Assembly (NCBI GenBank): GCA_940337035.1
Contig: CALNHX010000281.1
Location: forward strand, 186,001-250,000
Source of the DNA: Agriotes lineatus
Taxonomy: Eukaryota > Arthropoda > Insecta > Coleoptera > Elateridae
DNA: 64,000 nt
Reading direction: 5' to 3'
The stretch's first letter is position 1, and each line of letters opens with the position of its first letter. Under the pieces are notes generated by a model. It saw nothing but the letters and a program-made list of their open reading frames with translations. It was not told the origin of the DNA and did not search any database. Made by a program: the position numbers and the translations under genes. This document shows positions 43,333 through 58,897 of the stretch, piece by piece.

Positions 43333-46300
43333 AAAGAATGTCGTGCTCCACTCAACACCCACTAGGCTATGTTGGTTTGAAAAGTTAGAAAACTAAGAAC
43401 CACAGGAATGGTTCAAGACAGCTAGTTTAATGAATAACGAATAATATTATGTAACATTTCCTTCTACTACCTACAATGTTGTTAACAACGATATCAGCTT
43501 CAAAGAGACACTTTGCTATACAATAACCCAAAAAATTTTTGCTTAAAAATTAGCTAACAATTCCTGGTTTTCTTATGTTAACTCTGCTGCATTCACTTAA
43601 GTTAATTCCTGCCAATTTGTAGGTGTGACGTTTTTTATACAATACACCACAATTACTTGTTAAGCTTTCCACATCCAGATTGTGTCTGGAATGTGATCGA
43701 TCGGAAGAAGCAATGGGTTCCACAGCAACTGGGCAATACACAAAAATGAAAAATAAACAACGGGAAAGAGTGTCGCGTCCCACTCAACACCTACTAGGCT
43801 ATGTTGTTTTGAAAAGTTAGAAAACTAAGAACCACAGGAATGGTTCAACACAGCTAGTTCAATGAATAATGAATAATATTATGTAACATTTCCTTCTACT
43901 ATCTACAATGTTGTTAACAACGATATCAGCTTTAACGAGACACTTTGCTATACAATAAACCAAAGGCTATTTGCTTAAAAATCTGCTCACAATTGCTAGT
44001 TATCTTATGTTAACTCTGCTGCATTCACTTAAGTTAATTTCTTCCAATTTGTAGGTGTAAAGTTTTTGATACAATACGACACAATTAGTTGTTAAGCTTT
44101 CCACACCCAGATTGTGTCTGGAATGTGATCGATCGGAAGAAACAATGGGTTCCACAGTAACTGGGCAATACACAAGAATGAAAAATAAAGAACGGGAAAG
44201 AATGTCGTGCCCCACTCAACAGCTACTAGACTATGTTGTTTTGAAAAGTTAGAAAACTAAGAACCACAGGAATGGTTCAACACAGCTAGTTCAATGAATA
44301 ATGAATAATATTATGTAACATTTCCTTCTACTATCTACAATGTTGTTAACAACGATATCCGCTTCAATGGGACACTTTGCTATACAATAACCCAAAAGAT
44401 ATTTGCTTAAAAATCAGCTCACAATTGCTGGTTTTCTTATGTTAACTCTGCTGCGATCACTTAAGTTAATTCCTGCCAATTTGTAGGTGTAACGTTTTTG
44501 ATACAATACACCGCATTTAGTTGTCAAGTTTTCCACATCCAGATTGTGTCTGGAATGTGATCGATCGGAGGAAGCAATTGATTCCACAACAACTGCAAAA
44601 TACACAAGAATGAAAAATAAACAACGGGAAAGACTGTTGTGAGACACTCAACACCCACCAGGCTATGTTGTTTTGAAAACTAAGAACCACAGGAATGGTT
44701 AAACAAACATAGTTGAATGAATAATGAATAATATTATGTAACATTTCCTTCTACTATCTACAATGTCGTTAACAACGATATCAGCTTCAAAGAGACACTT
44801 TGCTATACAACAACCCAAAAGATATTTGCTTAAAAATCAGTTCACAATTGCTGGTTTTCTTATGTTAACTCTGCTGCATTCACTTAAGTGAATTCCTGCC
44901 AATTTGTAGGTGTAACGTTTTTGATACAATACACCGCATTTAGTTGTCAAGTTTTCCACATCCAGATTGTGTCTGGAATGTGATCGATCGGAGAAAGCAA
45001 TTGATTTCACAGCAACTGCACAGTACACAAGAATGAAAAATAAACAACGGGAAAGAGTGTCGTGCACCACTCAACACCCACTAGGCTATGTTGTTTTGAA
45101 AAGTGAGAGAACTAAAAACCACAGGAATGGTTCAACACACCTAGTTTAATGAATAATGAATAATATTATGTAACATATCCTTCTACTACCTACAATGTTG
45201 TTAACAACGATATCAGCTTTAACGAGACACATTGCTATACAATACCCCAAAGGATATTTGCTTAAAAATCTGCTCACAATTGCTGGTTTTCTTATGTTAA
45301 CTCTGCTGCATCAACTTAAGTTAATTCCTGCCAATTTGTAGGTGTGACATTTTTGCTACAAAACACCACAATTACCTGTTAAGTTTTCCACATCCAGATT
45401 GTGTCTGAAGTGTGATCGATCGGAGGATGCAGTAGGTTGCACAGCAACTGGACAATACACAAGAATGTAAAATAAACACCGGGAAAGAGTGTGGTGCCCC
45501 CCTCAACACCTACTAGGCTATGTTGTTTTGAAAGTTTAGAAAACTAAGAACCGCAGGAATGGTTCAACACAGCTAGTTTAATGAATAATGAATAATATTA
45601 TGCAACATTTCCTTCTACTGTCTACAATGTTGTTAACAACGATATCAGCTTCAAAGAGACACTTTGCCATACAATAACCCAAAAGATATTTACTTAAAAA
45701 TCTGCTCACATTTGCTGGTTTTCTTATGTTAACTCTGCTGCATTCACTTAAGTTAATTCCTGTCAATTTTTAGTTGTGACGTTTTTTATACAATACACCA
45801 CAATTAGTTGTTAAGTTTTCCACATCCAGATTGTCTGTAATGTGATCGATCGGAGGAAGCATTTTATTCCACAGCAACTGGACAATACACAAGAATGAAA
45901 AATAAACAACGGGAAAGAGTGTCGTGCCCCACTCAACACCCACTAGGCTATGTTGTTTTGAAAAGTGAGAGAACTAAAAACCACAGGAATGGTTCAACAC
46001 ACCTAGTTTAATGAATAATGAATAATATTATGTAACATATCCTTCTACTACCTACAATGTTGTTAACAACGATATCAGCTTCAAAGAGACACTTTGCTAT
46101 ACAATAACCCAAAGGATATTTGCTTAAAAGTCTGCTCACAATTGCTGGTTTTCTTATGTTAACTCTGGTGCATCAACTTACGTTAATTCCTGCCAATTTG
46201 TAGGTGTGACGTTTTTGCTACAAAACACCACAATTACCTGTTAAGTTTTCCACATCCAGATTGTGTCTGAAGTGTGATCGATCGGAGTATGCAGTAGGTT

Positions 46301-47107
46301 GCACAGCAACTGGACAATACACAAGAATAAAAAATAAACAACGGGAAATAGGGTCGTGCCCCACTCAATACCTATTAGACTATGTTGTTTTGAAAAGTTA
46401 GAAAACTAAGAACCACAGGAATGGTTCAACACAGCTAGTTCAATGATAATGAATAATATTATGTAACATTTCCTTCTACTATCTACAATGTTGTTAACAA
46501 CTATATCAGCTTCAATGGGACACTTTGCTATACAATAACCCAAAAGATATTTGCTTAAAATCAGCGCACAATTGCTGGTTTTCTTATGTTAACTCTGCTG
46601 CGATCACTTAAGTTAATTCCTGCCAATTTGTAGGTGTAACGTTTTTGATACGATACACCACAATTAGTTGCTAAGTTTTCCACATCCAGATTGTGTCTGG
46701 AATGTGATCGATCGGAGGAAGCAATTGATTCCACAGCAACTGCACAATACACAGAATGAAAAATAAACAACGGGAAAGACTGTTGTGAGACACTCAACAC
46801 CCACCAGGCTATGTTGTTTTGAAAAGTGAGAAAACTAAAAACCACAGGAATGGTTCAACACACCTAGTTTAATGAATAATGAATAATATTATGTAACATA
46901 TGATTCTACTACCTACAATGTTGTTAACAACGATATCAGTTTCAAAGAGACACTTTGCTATACAATAACCCAAAAGATATTTGCTTAAAAATCAGCTCAC
47001 AATTGCTGGTTTTCTTATGTTAACTCTGCTGCATTCACTTAAGTTAATTCCTGCCAATTTGTAGGTGTAACGTTTTTGATACAATACACCACAATTACTT
47101 GTCAAGT
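43333..47107. repeat. 432-bp satellite array, segment 5
   Basis: About eight monomers between the first full hAT-like copy and the second 2.3-kb insertion. It ends with the AAGT duplication at 47104-47107. Confidence 0.95.
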
Positions 47108-49403
47108 TGTTACGGTATAAATTCATCAATCGACATAGGTCGTATTGATTGTTCAAAAACGGGTACAAACTACAGGGTTTGCCGGTTTTCCCTAGAAATC
47201 ACAGATCTTAATGTGCTGGAGCAGATTTTGTTGCTCCGGTTACCTGCACTTAGCTCAGACGGGAAGGCGTGGTTCGAGAGTACAAAGAAAAACCGACGGC
47301 ACTTACTTTAAAGATTGCTTAAAAGAATTGCCTAAGGACGCCACTCGTTTTGATAATTAACAGCCCTCGTGACCCAAAACGAGAAATATCACAGGGCTCT
47401 ACTGAAGATGTGCTGGGTTAGCTGCACGCTGCGAAGCGTCGTCCACTAGGTTCCCTCCAAGTCGGGCGGTCAGCACCAGGTGGCCTTAATGACTTACCGT
47501 ATGACCACCTCCCTAAAGGGGCTCAAAAGAATTTACTCAAGCAAAAAACTGTATGGCTTTTCCAATAAAAGCACGTGTTTCTAGCTTCACATTTGATTAC
47601 ACTTGGCTTTTTGCCACATTAGGATTGAAGATCCACCGATTGCAGGTTTAGTCAATTAAACAAACTAAGTGTGACTATATTATTGTTTAATGAATGAAAT
47701 CGACACACACAGGGCCACAAGTTGGCCATAAGAAGGTAACATACACCCTAACTGAAAATTGTCGGGGTTCCCAAGCAAAAGTTAACTTAATGACGAAGTA
47801 CAATACACAAGTATTTGACGAAATTTAATTCGCAGGCGCAAAGTTCTACAGCATGCGAGGCACAGTAAACTTACAATTCGGTAGCACTTTCGCGACACAT
47901 TAAATCAGGAAGCAAGACAAAAATACATTGGTAGATCCTACCTTTTATAGCTAGAACACCTACTGCGTTGACGATGACCGAAGGCTGGACCGGATCCTGG
48001 AGAAGCTTAGTGGCCGCTTGCAGCAATACAGCTCCCAAAGGGTTGTTGAAGGCTTTGCCAAAAGCCAAGCGGTGACTGCAGAAGGTCGAGGACTGCAGAA
48101 GACGGCGTTTCACAAAGACCAAGGTTACGTCCCGCAGCGAACGTAGAACAGGGTTGCCCAAAGGGGTTGAGCGAAAGAGTCGAAGGGCTATTGCACCCTC
48201 ACCACATGAGAACAGCAACTAACGGCGGTGGCCATTGCGATGTAGAAAGAAGGACGTAACTAAATTTGCAACGGCACAATCCCCAGTACGAGGAAATTAC
48301 TTCGGCACGATATACACACGCCTTATTTGGATTTGCACTAAGGCAAACTGTCCTCCCCAAAATCAAAGGGGCAAAAGACACGATAACGGGCCCCTGGAAC
48401 CAAGGTTTACGTCAAGTAACGCCCGCACTTGCCACTAGAATCTTAACAATCACTGGCCACAGGGCACTCACAATGTTCTTAATGAAAACGAAATCGGGAC
48501 TAAAACCGCCGCCGCCCGCGAAAGACGCGAGCGACGGGGGGACGATTTTTACACCACTCTCTTGCTTGAAGGCTCGTTACTTATTAATTTTAAAATCGCG
48601 GAGCTTAAAGATTGCCCCCGCGCTAAAGAGAGTCCATCTCACTTTTACCAATCCAAGCTAATTCTTTCGTCTCCCTGTTGCAACACGAAAGAAAACAGTG
48701 TATCATGAACTCAGGGGAAACCCCGATTCAAACAAAGCACAAAGAAAGTCTCACATACTTGGAACTGCCAAGTCAGGAAAATCCAGGGGTATCAAATGTC
48801 TTAAATTCAGAAGTTAAATTAATCGAAAAGAAAGTTTGGGCTTTACAGAACGTGGCCCTATTACTTGGGCACAACAGATTAATCAAAACTAATTTCCAAA
48901 GAGCTTGCAGTGTGCTACTGAAGGCCAGGCACTTAAGGCGCTCGATAAACTGAAACAAAGCTGTCTTTGAAAAGGAAAGAAGTATTAAGGTCTGAAGTCA
49001 GAAATATAATGCACAGAATAACAAGAGCTCTACTAAAATTTTCTTCCTTTTGACAATTTGTTCGCGAGACCGAATAGTATCAAAAGTCCCTAACGGCGTT
49101 AAGAATTCTACGAAAGAAAGCAGCTGAGCTGCGTGCGAGTATAGATTACGTCACCCTGAACAGAAATAAGCCTGACCTGATACCAAAATTTCGACGGATA
49201 TGAAAGTTGTAAATGATTTACAATGAAATGCAAGGTCCCAAAGAAACTAAATAGCCTCGTGAGAAACAATGCAATACAAACAAGCCCGGGCAATTCGCTG
49301 CCGCAGCTTGAATGACTTTAAATTACACGATCGGTTTTAAAGCAGGGCCGGTTTTAGAGCAGAACCGGCTTCAGAAATTAACGAGGTCGAACATAATCTA
49401 ACA
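47108..49403. mobile_element. 2296-bp insertion resembling a solo LTR, copy B
   Basis: Same termini, same AAGT duplication (47104-47107 and 49404-49407) and same position in the satellite monomer as copy A at 30676. It is 14 bp shorter. The differences seen are largely single-base losses in short homopolymers, such as near 47140, 47648, 48027 and 48363. It arose by segmental duplication, not by a second insertion. Confidence 0.85.
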
Positions 49404-52400
49404 AAGTTTTCCACATCCAGATTGAGTCTGGAATGTGATCGATCGGAGGAAGCAATTGATTCCACAGCAACTGCACAGTACACAAGATTGAAAAATAAAC
49501 AACGGAACAGAGTGTCGTGCCCCACTCAACACCCACTAGGCTATGTTGTTTTGAAAAGTGAGAAAACTAAAAACCACAGGAATGGTTCAACACACCTAGT
49601 TTAATGAATAATGAATAATATTATGCAACATATCCTTCTACTACCTACAATGTTGTTAGCAACGATATCAGCTTCAAAGAGACACTTTGCTATACAATAA
49701 CCCAAAGGATATTTGCTTAACAATCTGCTCACAATTGCTGGTTTTCTTACGTTAACTCTGCTGCATCCACTTAAGTTAATTCCTGCCAATTTGTAAGTGT
49801 GACGTTTTTTATACAATACACCACAATTACTTGTTAAGTTTTAAACATCCAGATTGCGTCTGGAATGTGATCGATCGGAGGAAGCAATTGATTCCACAGC
49901 AACTGGGCAATACACAAGAATGAGAAATAAACAACGGGAAAAAGAGAACTTAAAACCACAGGAATGGTTCAACACACCTAGTTTAATGAATAATGAATAA
50001 TATTATGTAACATATGATTCTACTACCTACAATGTTGTTAACAACGATATCAGCTTCAAAGAGACACTTTGCTATACAATAACCCAAAAGATATTTGCTT
50101 AAAAATCAGCTCACAATTACTGGTTTTCTTATGTTAACTCTGCTGCATTCACTTAAGTTAATTCCTGCCAATTTGTAGGTGTAACGTTTTTGATACAATA
50201 CACCACAATTACTTGTCAAGTTTTCCACATCCAGATTGTGTCTGGAATGTGATCGATCGGAGGAAGCAATTGATTCCACAGCAACTGGGCAATACACAAG
50301 AATGAGAAATAAACAACGGGAAAGAGTGTCGTGCCCCACTCAACACCCACTAGGCTATGTTGTTTTGAAAAGTGAGAAAACTAAAAACCACAGGAATGGT
50401 TCAACACACCTAGTTTAATGAATAATGAATAATATTATGTAACATATGATTCTACTACCTACAATGTTGTTAACAACGATATCAGCTTCAAAGAGACACT
50501 TTGCTATACAACAACCCAAAAGATATTTGCTTACAAATCAGTTCACAATTGCTGGTTTTCTTATGTCAACTCTGCTGCAGTCACTTAAGTTAATCCCTGC
50601 CAATTTGTAGGTGTAACGTTTTTGATACAATACACCACAATTCGTTGTTAAGTTTTCCACATCCAGATTGTGCCTGGAATGTGATCGATAGGAAAAAGAT
50701 AGGTTCCACGGCAACTGGACAATACACAAGAATGAAAAATAAACAACGGGAAATAGGGTCGTGCCCCACCCAACGCCCACTAGGCTATGTTGTTTTGAAA
50801 AGTTAGAAAACTAAGAACCACAGGAATGGTTCAACACAGTTAGTTTAATGAATAATGAATTTTATTATGTAACATTTCCTTCTACTATGTACAATGTTGT
50901 TAACAACGATATCAGCTTCAAAGAGACACATTGCTATACAATAACCCAAAAGATATTTACTTAAAAATCTGCTCACATTTGCTGGTTTTCTTATGTTAAC
51001 TCTGCTGCATTCACCTCAGTTAATTCCTGCCAATTTGTAGGTGTGACGTTTTTTATACAATACACCGCAATTAGTTGTTAAGTTTTCCACATCCAGATTG
51101 TGTCTGAAATGTGATCGATCGGAGGAAGCAATTGATTCCACAGCAACTGGACAATACACAAAAATGAAAAATAAACAATGGGAAAGAGTGTCGTGCCCGA
51201 CTCAACAGCCACTAGGCTATGTTGTTTTGAAAAGCTAGAAAATTAAGAACCACAGGAATGGTTCAACACACCTAGTTCAATAAATAATGATAAATATTGT
51301 GTAACATATCCTTCTACTATCTCCAATGTCGTTAAAAACGACTTTAGCTTCAAAGAGACACTTTGCTATACAACAACCCAAAAGATATTTGCTTAAAAAC
51401 CAGTTCACAATTGCTGGTGTTTCTATGTTAACTCTGCTGAATTCACTTAAGTTAATTCCTGCCAATTTGTAGGTGTAACGTTTTTGATACAATACACCAC
51501 AATTAGTTGTTAAGTTTTCAACATCCAGATTGTGATCGATTGGAGGAAGCAATTGATTCCACAGCAACTGGACAATACACAAGAATGAAAAATAAACAAC
51601 GGGAAAGAGTGTCTTGCCCCACTCAACACCTACTAGGCTATGTTGTTTTGAAAGGTTAGAAACTAAGAATCACAGGAATGGTTCAACACAGCTAGTTTAA
51701 TGAATAATGAATAATATTATGTAACATTTCCTTCTACTGTCTACAATGTTGTTAACAACGATATCAGCTTCAAAGAGACACATTGCTATACAATAGCCCA
51801 AAAGATATTTACTTAAAAATCTACTCACAATTGCTGGCTTTCTTATGTTAACTCTGCTGCATTCACTTAAGTTAATTATTGCTAATTTGTAGGTGTAAAG
51901 TTTTTGATACAATACGACACAATTAGTTGTTAAGCTTTCCACACTCAGATTGTGTCTGGAATGTGATCGATCGGGGGAAGCAATAGGTACCACAGCAACT
52001 GGGCAATACACAAAAATGAAAAATAAATAACGGGAAAGAGTGTCGTGCCCCACTCGACACCCACTAGGCTATGTTGTTTTGAAATGTTAGAAAACTAAGA
52101 ATCACAGGAATGGTTCAACACAGCTAGTTTAATGAATAATGAATAATATTATGTAACATTTCCCTCTACTGTCTACAATGTTGTTAACAACGATATCATC
52201 TTCAAAGAGACACATTGCTATACAATAACCCAAAAGATATTTGCTTAAAAATCAGCTCACAATTACTGGTTTTCTTATGTTAACTCTGCTGCAGTCACTT
52301 AAGTTAATTCCTACCAATTTGTAGGTGTAGCGTTTTTTGATACAATACACCACAATTACTTGTCAAGTTTTCCACATCCAGATTGTGTCTGGAATGTGAT

Positions 52401-55400
52401 CGATCGGAGGAAGCAATTGATTCCACAGCGACTGCACAATACACAAGAATTAAAAATAAACAACGGGAAAGACTGTTGTGAGACACTCAACACCCACCAG
52501 GCTATGTTGTTTTGAAAAGTGAGAAAACTAAAAACCACAGGAATGGTTCAACATACCTAGTTTAATGAATAATGAATAATATTATGTAACATATGATTCT
52601 ACTACCTAAAATGTTGTTAACAACGATATCAGCTGCAAAGAGACACTTTGCTATACAATAACCCAAAAGACATTTGCTTAAAAATCAGCTCACAATTGCT
52701 GGTTTCCTTATGTTAACTCTGCTGCATTCACTTAAGTTAATTCCTGCCAATTTGTAGGTGTGACGTTTTTGATACAAAACACCAGAATTACTTGTTAAGG
52801 TTTCCACATCCAGATTGTGTCGGGAATGTGATCGATCCGAGGAAGCAATAGGTTGCACAGCAACTGGACAATATACAAGAATGAAAAATAAACAACGGGA
52901 AAGAGAGAACTTAAAACCACAGGAATGGTTCAACACACCTAGTTTAATGAATAATGAATAATATTATGTAACATATGATTCTACTACCTACAATGTTGTT
53001 AACAACGATATCAGCTTCAAAGAGACACTTTGCTATACAATAACCCAAAAGATATTTGCTTAAAAATCAGCTCACAATTACTGGTTTTCTTATGTTAACT
53101 CTGCTGCATTCACTTAAGTTAATTCCTGCCAATTTGTAGGTGTAACGTTTTTGATACAATACACCACAATTACTTGTCAAGTTTTCCACATCCAGATTGT
53201 GTCTGGAATGTGATCGATCGGAGGAAGCAATTGATTCCACAGCAACTGGGCAATACACAAGAATGAGAAATAAACAACGGGAAAGAGTGTCGTGCCCCAC
53301 TCAACACCCACTAGGCTATGTTGTTTTGAAAAGTGAGAAAACTAAAAACCACAGGAATGGTTCAACACACCTAGTTTAATGAATAATGAATAATATTATG
53401 TAACATATGATTCTACTACCTACAATGTTGTTAACAACGATATCAGCTTCAAAGAGACACTTTGCTATACAACAACCCAAAAGATATTTGCTTAAAAATC
53501 AGTTCACAATTGCTGGTTTTCTTATGTCAACTCTGCTGCAGTCACTTAAGTTAATTCCTGCCAATTTGTAGGTGTAACGTTTTTGATACAATACACCACA
53601 ATTCGTTGTTAAGTTTTCCACATCCAGATTGTGCCTGGAATGTGATCGATAGGAAAAAGATAGGTTCCACGGCAACTGGACAATACACAAGAATGAAAAA
53701 TAAACAACGGGAAATAGGGTCGTGCCCCACTCAACACCCACTAGGCTATGTTGTTTTGAAAAGTTAGAAAACTAAGAACCACAAGAATGGTTCAACACAG
53801 TTAGTTTAATGAATAATGAATTTTATTATGTAACATTTCCTTCTACTATGTACAATGTTGTTAACAACGATATCAGCTTCAAAGAGACACATTGCTATAC
53901 AATAACCCAAAAGATATTTACTTAAAAATCTGCTCACATTTGCTGGTTTTCTTATGTTAACTCTGCTGCATTCACCTCAGTTAATTCCTGCCAATTTGTA
54001 GGTGTGACGTTTTTTATACAATACACCACAATTAGTTGTTAAGGTTTCCACATCCAGATTGTGTCTGAAATGTGATCGATCGGAGGAAGCAATTGATTCC
54101 ACAGCAACTGGACAATACACAAAAATGAAAAATAAACAATGGGAAAGAGTGTCGTTGCCGACTCAACAGCCACAAGGCTATGTTGTTTTGAAAAGCTAGA
54201 AAACTAAGAACCACAGGAATGGTTCAACACACCTAGTTCAATAAATAATGATAAATATTGTGTAACATATCCTTCTACTATCTCCAATGTCGTTAAAAAC
54301 GATTTTAGCTTCAAAGAGACACTTTGCTATACAACAACCCAAAAGATATTTGCTTAAAAACCAGTTCACAATTGCTGGTTTTTTTATGTTAACTCTGCTG
54401 AATTCACTTAAGTTAATTCCTGCCAATTTGTAGGTGTAACGTTTTTGATACAATACACCACAATTAGTTGTTAAGTTTTCCACATCCAGATTGTGATCGA
54501 TTAGAGGAAGCAATTGATTCCACAGCAACTGGACAATACACAAGAATGAAAAATAAACAACGGGAAAGAGTGTCTTGCCCCACTCAACACCCACTAGGCT
54601 ATGTTGTTTTGAAAGTTTAGAAAACTAAGAACCGCAGGAATGGTTCAACACAGCTAGTTTAATGAATAATGAATAATATTATGCAACATTTCCTTCTACT
54701 ACCTACAATGTTGTTAACAACGATATCAGCTTCAAAGAGACACTTTGCTATACAATAACCCAAAAAATATTTGCTTAAAAATTAGCTAACAATTCCTGGT
54801 TTTCTTATGTTAACTCTGCTGCATTCACTTAAGTTAATTCCTGCCAATTTGTAGGTGTGACGTTTTTTATACAATACACCACAATTACTTGTTAAGCTTT
54901 CCACATCCAGATTGTGTCTGGAATGTGATCGATCGGAAGAAGCAATGGGTTCCACAGCAACTGGGCAATACACAAAAATGAAAAATAAACAACGGGAAAG
55001 AGTGTCGCGCCCCACTCAACACCTACTAGGCTATGTTGTTTTGAAAGGTTAGAAAACTAAGAATCACAGGAATGGTTCAACACAGCTAGTTTAATGAATA
55101 ATGAATAATATTATGTAACATTTCCTTCTACTATCTACAATGTTGTTAACAACGATATCAGCTTTAACGAGACACTTTGCTATACAATAAACCAAAGGCT
55201 ATTTGCTTAAAAATCTGCTCACAATTGCTAGTTATCTTATGTTAACTCTGCTGCATTCACTTAAGTTAATTTCTGCCAATTTGTAGGTGTAAAGTTTTTG
55301 ATACAATACGACACAATTAGTTGTTAAGCTTTCCACACCCAGATTGTGTCTGGAATGTGATCGATCGGAAGAAACAATGGGTTCCACAGTAACTGGGCAA

Positions 55401-58400
55401 TACACAAGAATGAAAAATAAACAACGGGAAAGAATGTCGTGCCCCACTCAACACCTACTAGACTATGTTGTTTTGAAAAGTTAGAAAACTAAGAACCACA
55501 GGAATGGTTCAACACAGCTAGTTCAATGAATAATGAATAATATTATGTAACATTTCCTTCTACTATCTACAATGTTGTTAACAACGATATCCGCTTCAAA
55601 GAGACACTTTGCTATACAACAACCCAAAAGATATTTGCTTAAAAATCAGTTCACAATTGCTGGTTTTCTTATGTTAACTCTGCTGCATTCACTTAAGTGA
55701 ATTCCTGCCAATTTGTAGGTGTAACGTTTTTGATACAATACACCGCATTTAGTTGTCAAGTTTTCCACATCCAGATTGTGTCTGGAATGTGATCGATCGG
55801 AGAAAGCAATTGATTTCACAGCAACTGCACAGTACACAAGAATGAAGAATAAACAACGGGAAAGAGTGTCGTGCACCACTCAACACCCACTAGGCTATGT
55901 TGTTTTGAAAAGTGAGAGAACTAAAAACCACAGGAATGGTTCAACACACCTAGTTTAATGAATAATGAATAATATTATGTAACATATCCTTCTACTACCT
56001 ACAATGTTGTTAACAACGATATCAGCTTTAACGAGACACATTGCTATACAATAACCCAAAGGATATTTGCTTAAAAATCTGCTCACAATTGCTGGTTTTC
56101 TTATGTTAACTCTGCTGCATCAACTTAAGTTAATTCCTGCCAATTTGTAGGTGTGACATTTTTGCTACAAAACACCACAATTACCTGTTAAGTTTTCCAC
56201 ATCCAGATTGTGTCTGAAGTGTGATCGATCGGAGGATGCAGTAGGTTGCACAGCAACTGGACAATACACAAGAATGTAAAATAAACACCGGGAAAGAGTG
56301 TGGTGCCCCACTCAACACCTACTAGGCTATGTTGTTTTGAAAGTTTAGAAAACTAAGAACCGCAGGAATGGTTCAACACAGCTAGTTTAATGAATAATGA
56401 ATAATATTATGCAACATTTCCTTCTACTGTCTACAATGTTGTTAACAACAATATCAGCTTCAAAGAGACACTTTGCCATACAATAACCCAAAAGATATTT
56501 ACTTAAAAATCTGCTCACATTTGCTGGTTTTCTTATGTTAACTCTGCTGCATTCACTTAAGTTACTTCCTGTCAATTTTTGGGTGTGACGTTTTTTATAC
56601 AATACACCACAATTAGTTGTTAAGTTTTCCACATCCAGATTGTCTGTAATGTGATCGATCGGAGAAAGCAATTTATTCCACAGCAACTAGACAATACACA
56701 AGAATGAAAAATAAACAACGGGAAAGAGTGTCGTGCCCCACTCAACACCCACTAGGCTATGTTGTTTTGAAAAGTGAGAGAACTAAAAACCACAGGAATG
56801 GTTCAACACACCTAGTTTAATGAATAATGAATAATATTATGTAACATATCCTTCTACTACCTACAATGTTGTTAACAACGATATCAGCTTCAAAGAGACA
56901 CTTTGCTATACAATAACCCAAAGGATATTTGCTTAAAAATCAGCTCACAATTGCTGGTTTTCTTATGTTAACTCTGCTGCGATCACTTAAGTTAATTCCT
57001 GCCAATTTGTAGGTGTAACGTTTTTGATACGATACACCACAATTAGTTGCTAAGTTTTCCACATCCAGATTGTGTCTGGAATGTGATCGATCGGAGGAAG
57101 CAATTGATTCCAGAGCAACTGCACAATACACAAGAATGAAAAATAAACAACGGGAAAGACTGTTGTGAGACACTCAACACCCACCAGGCTATGTTGTTTT
57201 GAAAAGTGAGAAAACTAAGAACCACAGGAATGGTTCAACACAGCTAGTTTAATGAATAATGAATTGTATTATGTAACATTTCCTTCTACTATGTACAATG
57301 TTGGTAACAACGATATCAGCTTCAAAAAGACAGTTTGCTATACAATAAGCCAAACGATATTTACTTAAAAATCTGCTCACAATTGCTGGTTTTCTTATGT
57401 TAACTCTGCCGCATTCACTTAAGTTAATTATTGCTAATTTGTAGGTGTAAAGTTTTTGATACAATACGACACAATTAGTTGTTAAGCTTTCCACACCCAG
57501 ATTGTGTCTGGAATGTGATCGATCGGAGGAAGCAATAGGTACCACAGCAAATGGACAATACACAAGAATGAAAAATAAACAACGGGAAAGAATCAAAGAA
57601 TGTCGTGCTCCACTCAACACCCACTAGGCAATGTTGGTTTGAAAAGTTAGAAAACTAAGAACCACAGGAATGGTTCAAGACAGCTAGTTTAATGAATAAC
57701 GAATAATATTATGTAACATTTCCTTCTACTATCTACAATGTTGTTAACAACGATATCAGCTTCAAAGAGAGACTTTGCTATACAATAACCCAAAAGATAT
57801 TTGCTTAAAAATTAGCTAACAATTCCTGGTTTCCTTATGTTAACTCTGCTGCATTCACTTAAGTGAATTCCTGCCAATTTGTAGGTGTAACGTTTTTGAT
57901 ACAATACACCGCATTTAGTTGTCGTTTTCCACATCCAGATTGTGTCTGGAATGTGATCGATCGGAGAAAGCAATTGATTTCACAGCAACTGCACAGTACA
58001 CAAGAATGAAAAATAAACAACGGGAAAGAGTGTCGTGCACCACTCAACACCCACTAGGCTATGTTGTTTTGAAAAGTGAGAAAACTAAAAACCACAGGAA
58101 TGGTTCAACACACCTAGTTTAATGAATAATGAATAATATTATGTAACATATCCTTCTACTACCTACAATGTTGTTAACAACGATATCAGCTTTAACGAGA
58201 CACTTTGCTATAAAATAAACCAAAGTATATTTGCTTAAAAATCTGCTCACAATTGCTAGTTATCTTATGTTAACTCTGCTGCATTCACTTAAGTTAATTC
58301 CTGCCAATTTGTAGGTGTAACGTTTTTGATACAATACGACACAATTAGTTGTTAAGCTTTCCACACCCAGATTGTGTCTGGAATGTGATCGATCGGAGGA

Positions 58401-58897
58401 AGCAATAGGTACCACAGCAACTGGACAATACACAAGAATAAAAAATAAACAACGGGAAAGAATGTCGTGCTCCACTCAACACCCACTAGGCTATGTTGGT
58501 TTGAAAAGTTTAGAAAACTAAGAACCACAGGAATAGTTCAACAGACCTAGTTTAATGAATAATGAATTGTATTATGTAACATTTCCTTCTACTATGTACA
58601 ATGTTGGTAACAACGATATCAGCTTCAAAAAGACAGTTTGCTATACAATAAGCCAAACGATATTTACTTAAAAATCTGCTCACAATTGCTGGTTTTCTTA
58701 TGTTAACTCTGCTGCATTCACTTAAGTTAATTATTGCTAATTTGTAGGTGTAAAGTTTTTGATACAATACGACACAATTAGTTGTTAAGCTTTCCACACC
58801 CAGATTGTGTCTGGAATGTGATCGATCGGAGGAAGCAATAGGTACCACAGCAACTGGACAATACACAAGAATGAAAAATAAACAACGGGAAAGAATG
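49404..58897. repeat. 432-bp satellite array, segment 6
   Basis: About 23 monomers. It includes two shortened monomers (near 49935 and 52903) with the same internal deletion as the one near 36550. The block 54.7-57.8 kb recurs at about +5560 (60.3-63.4 kb). Confidence 0.95.
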
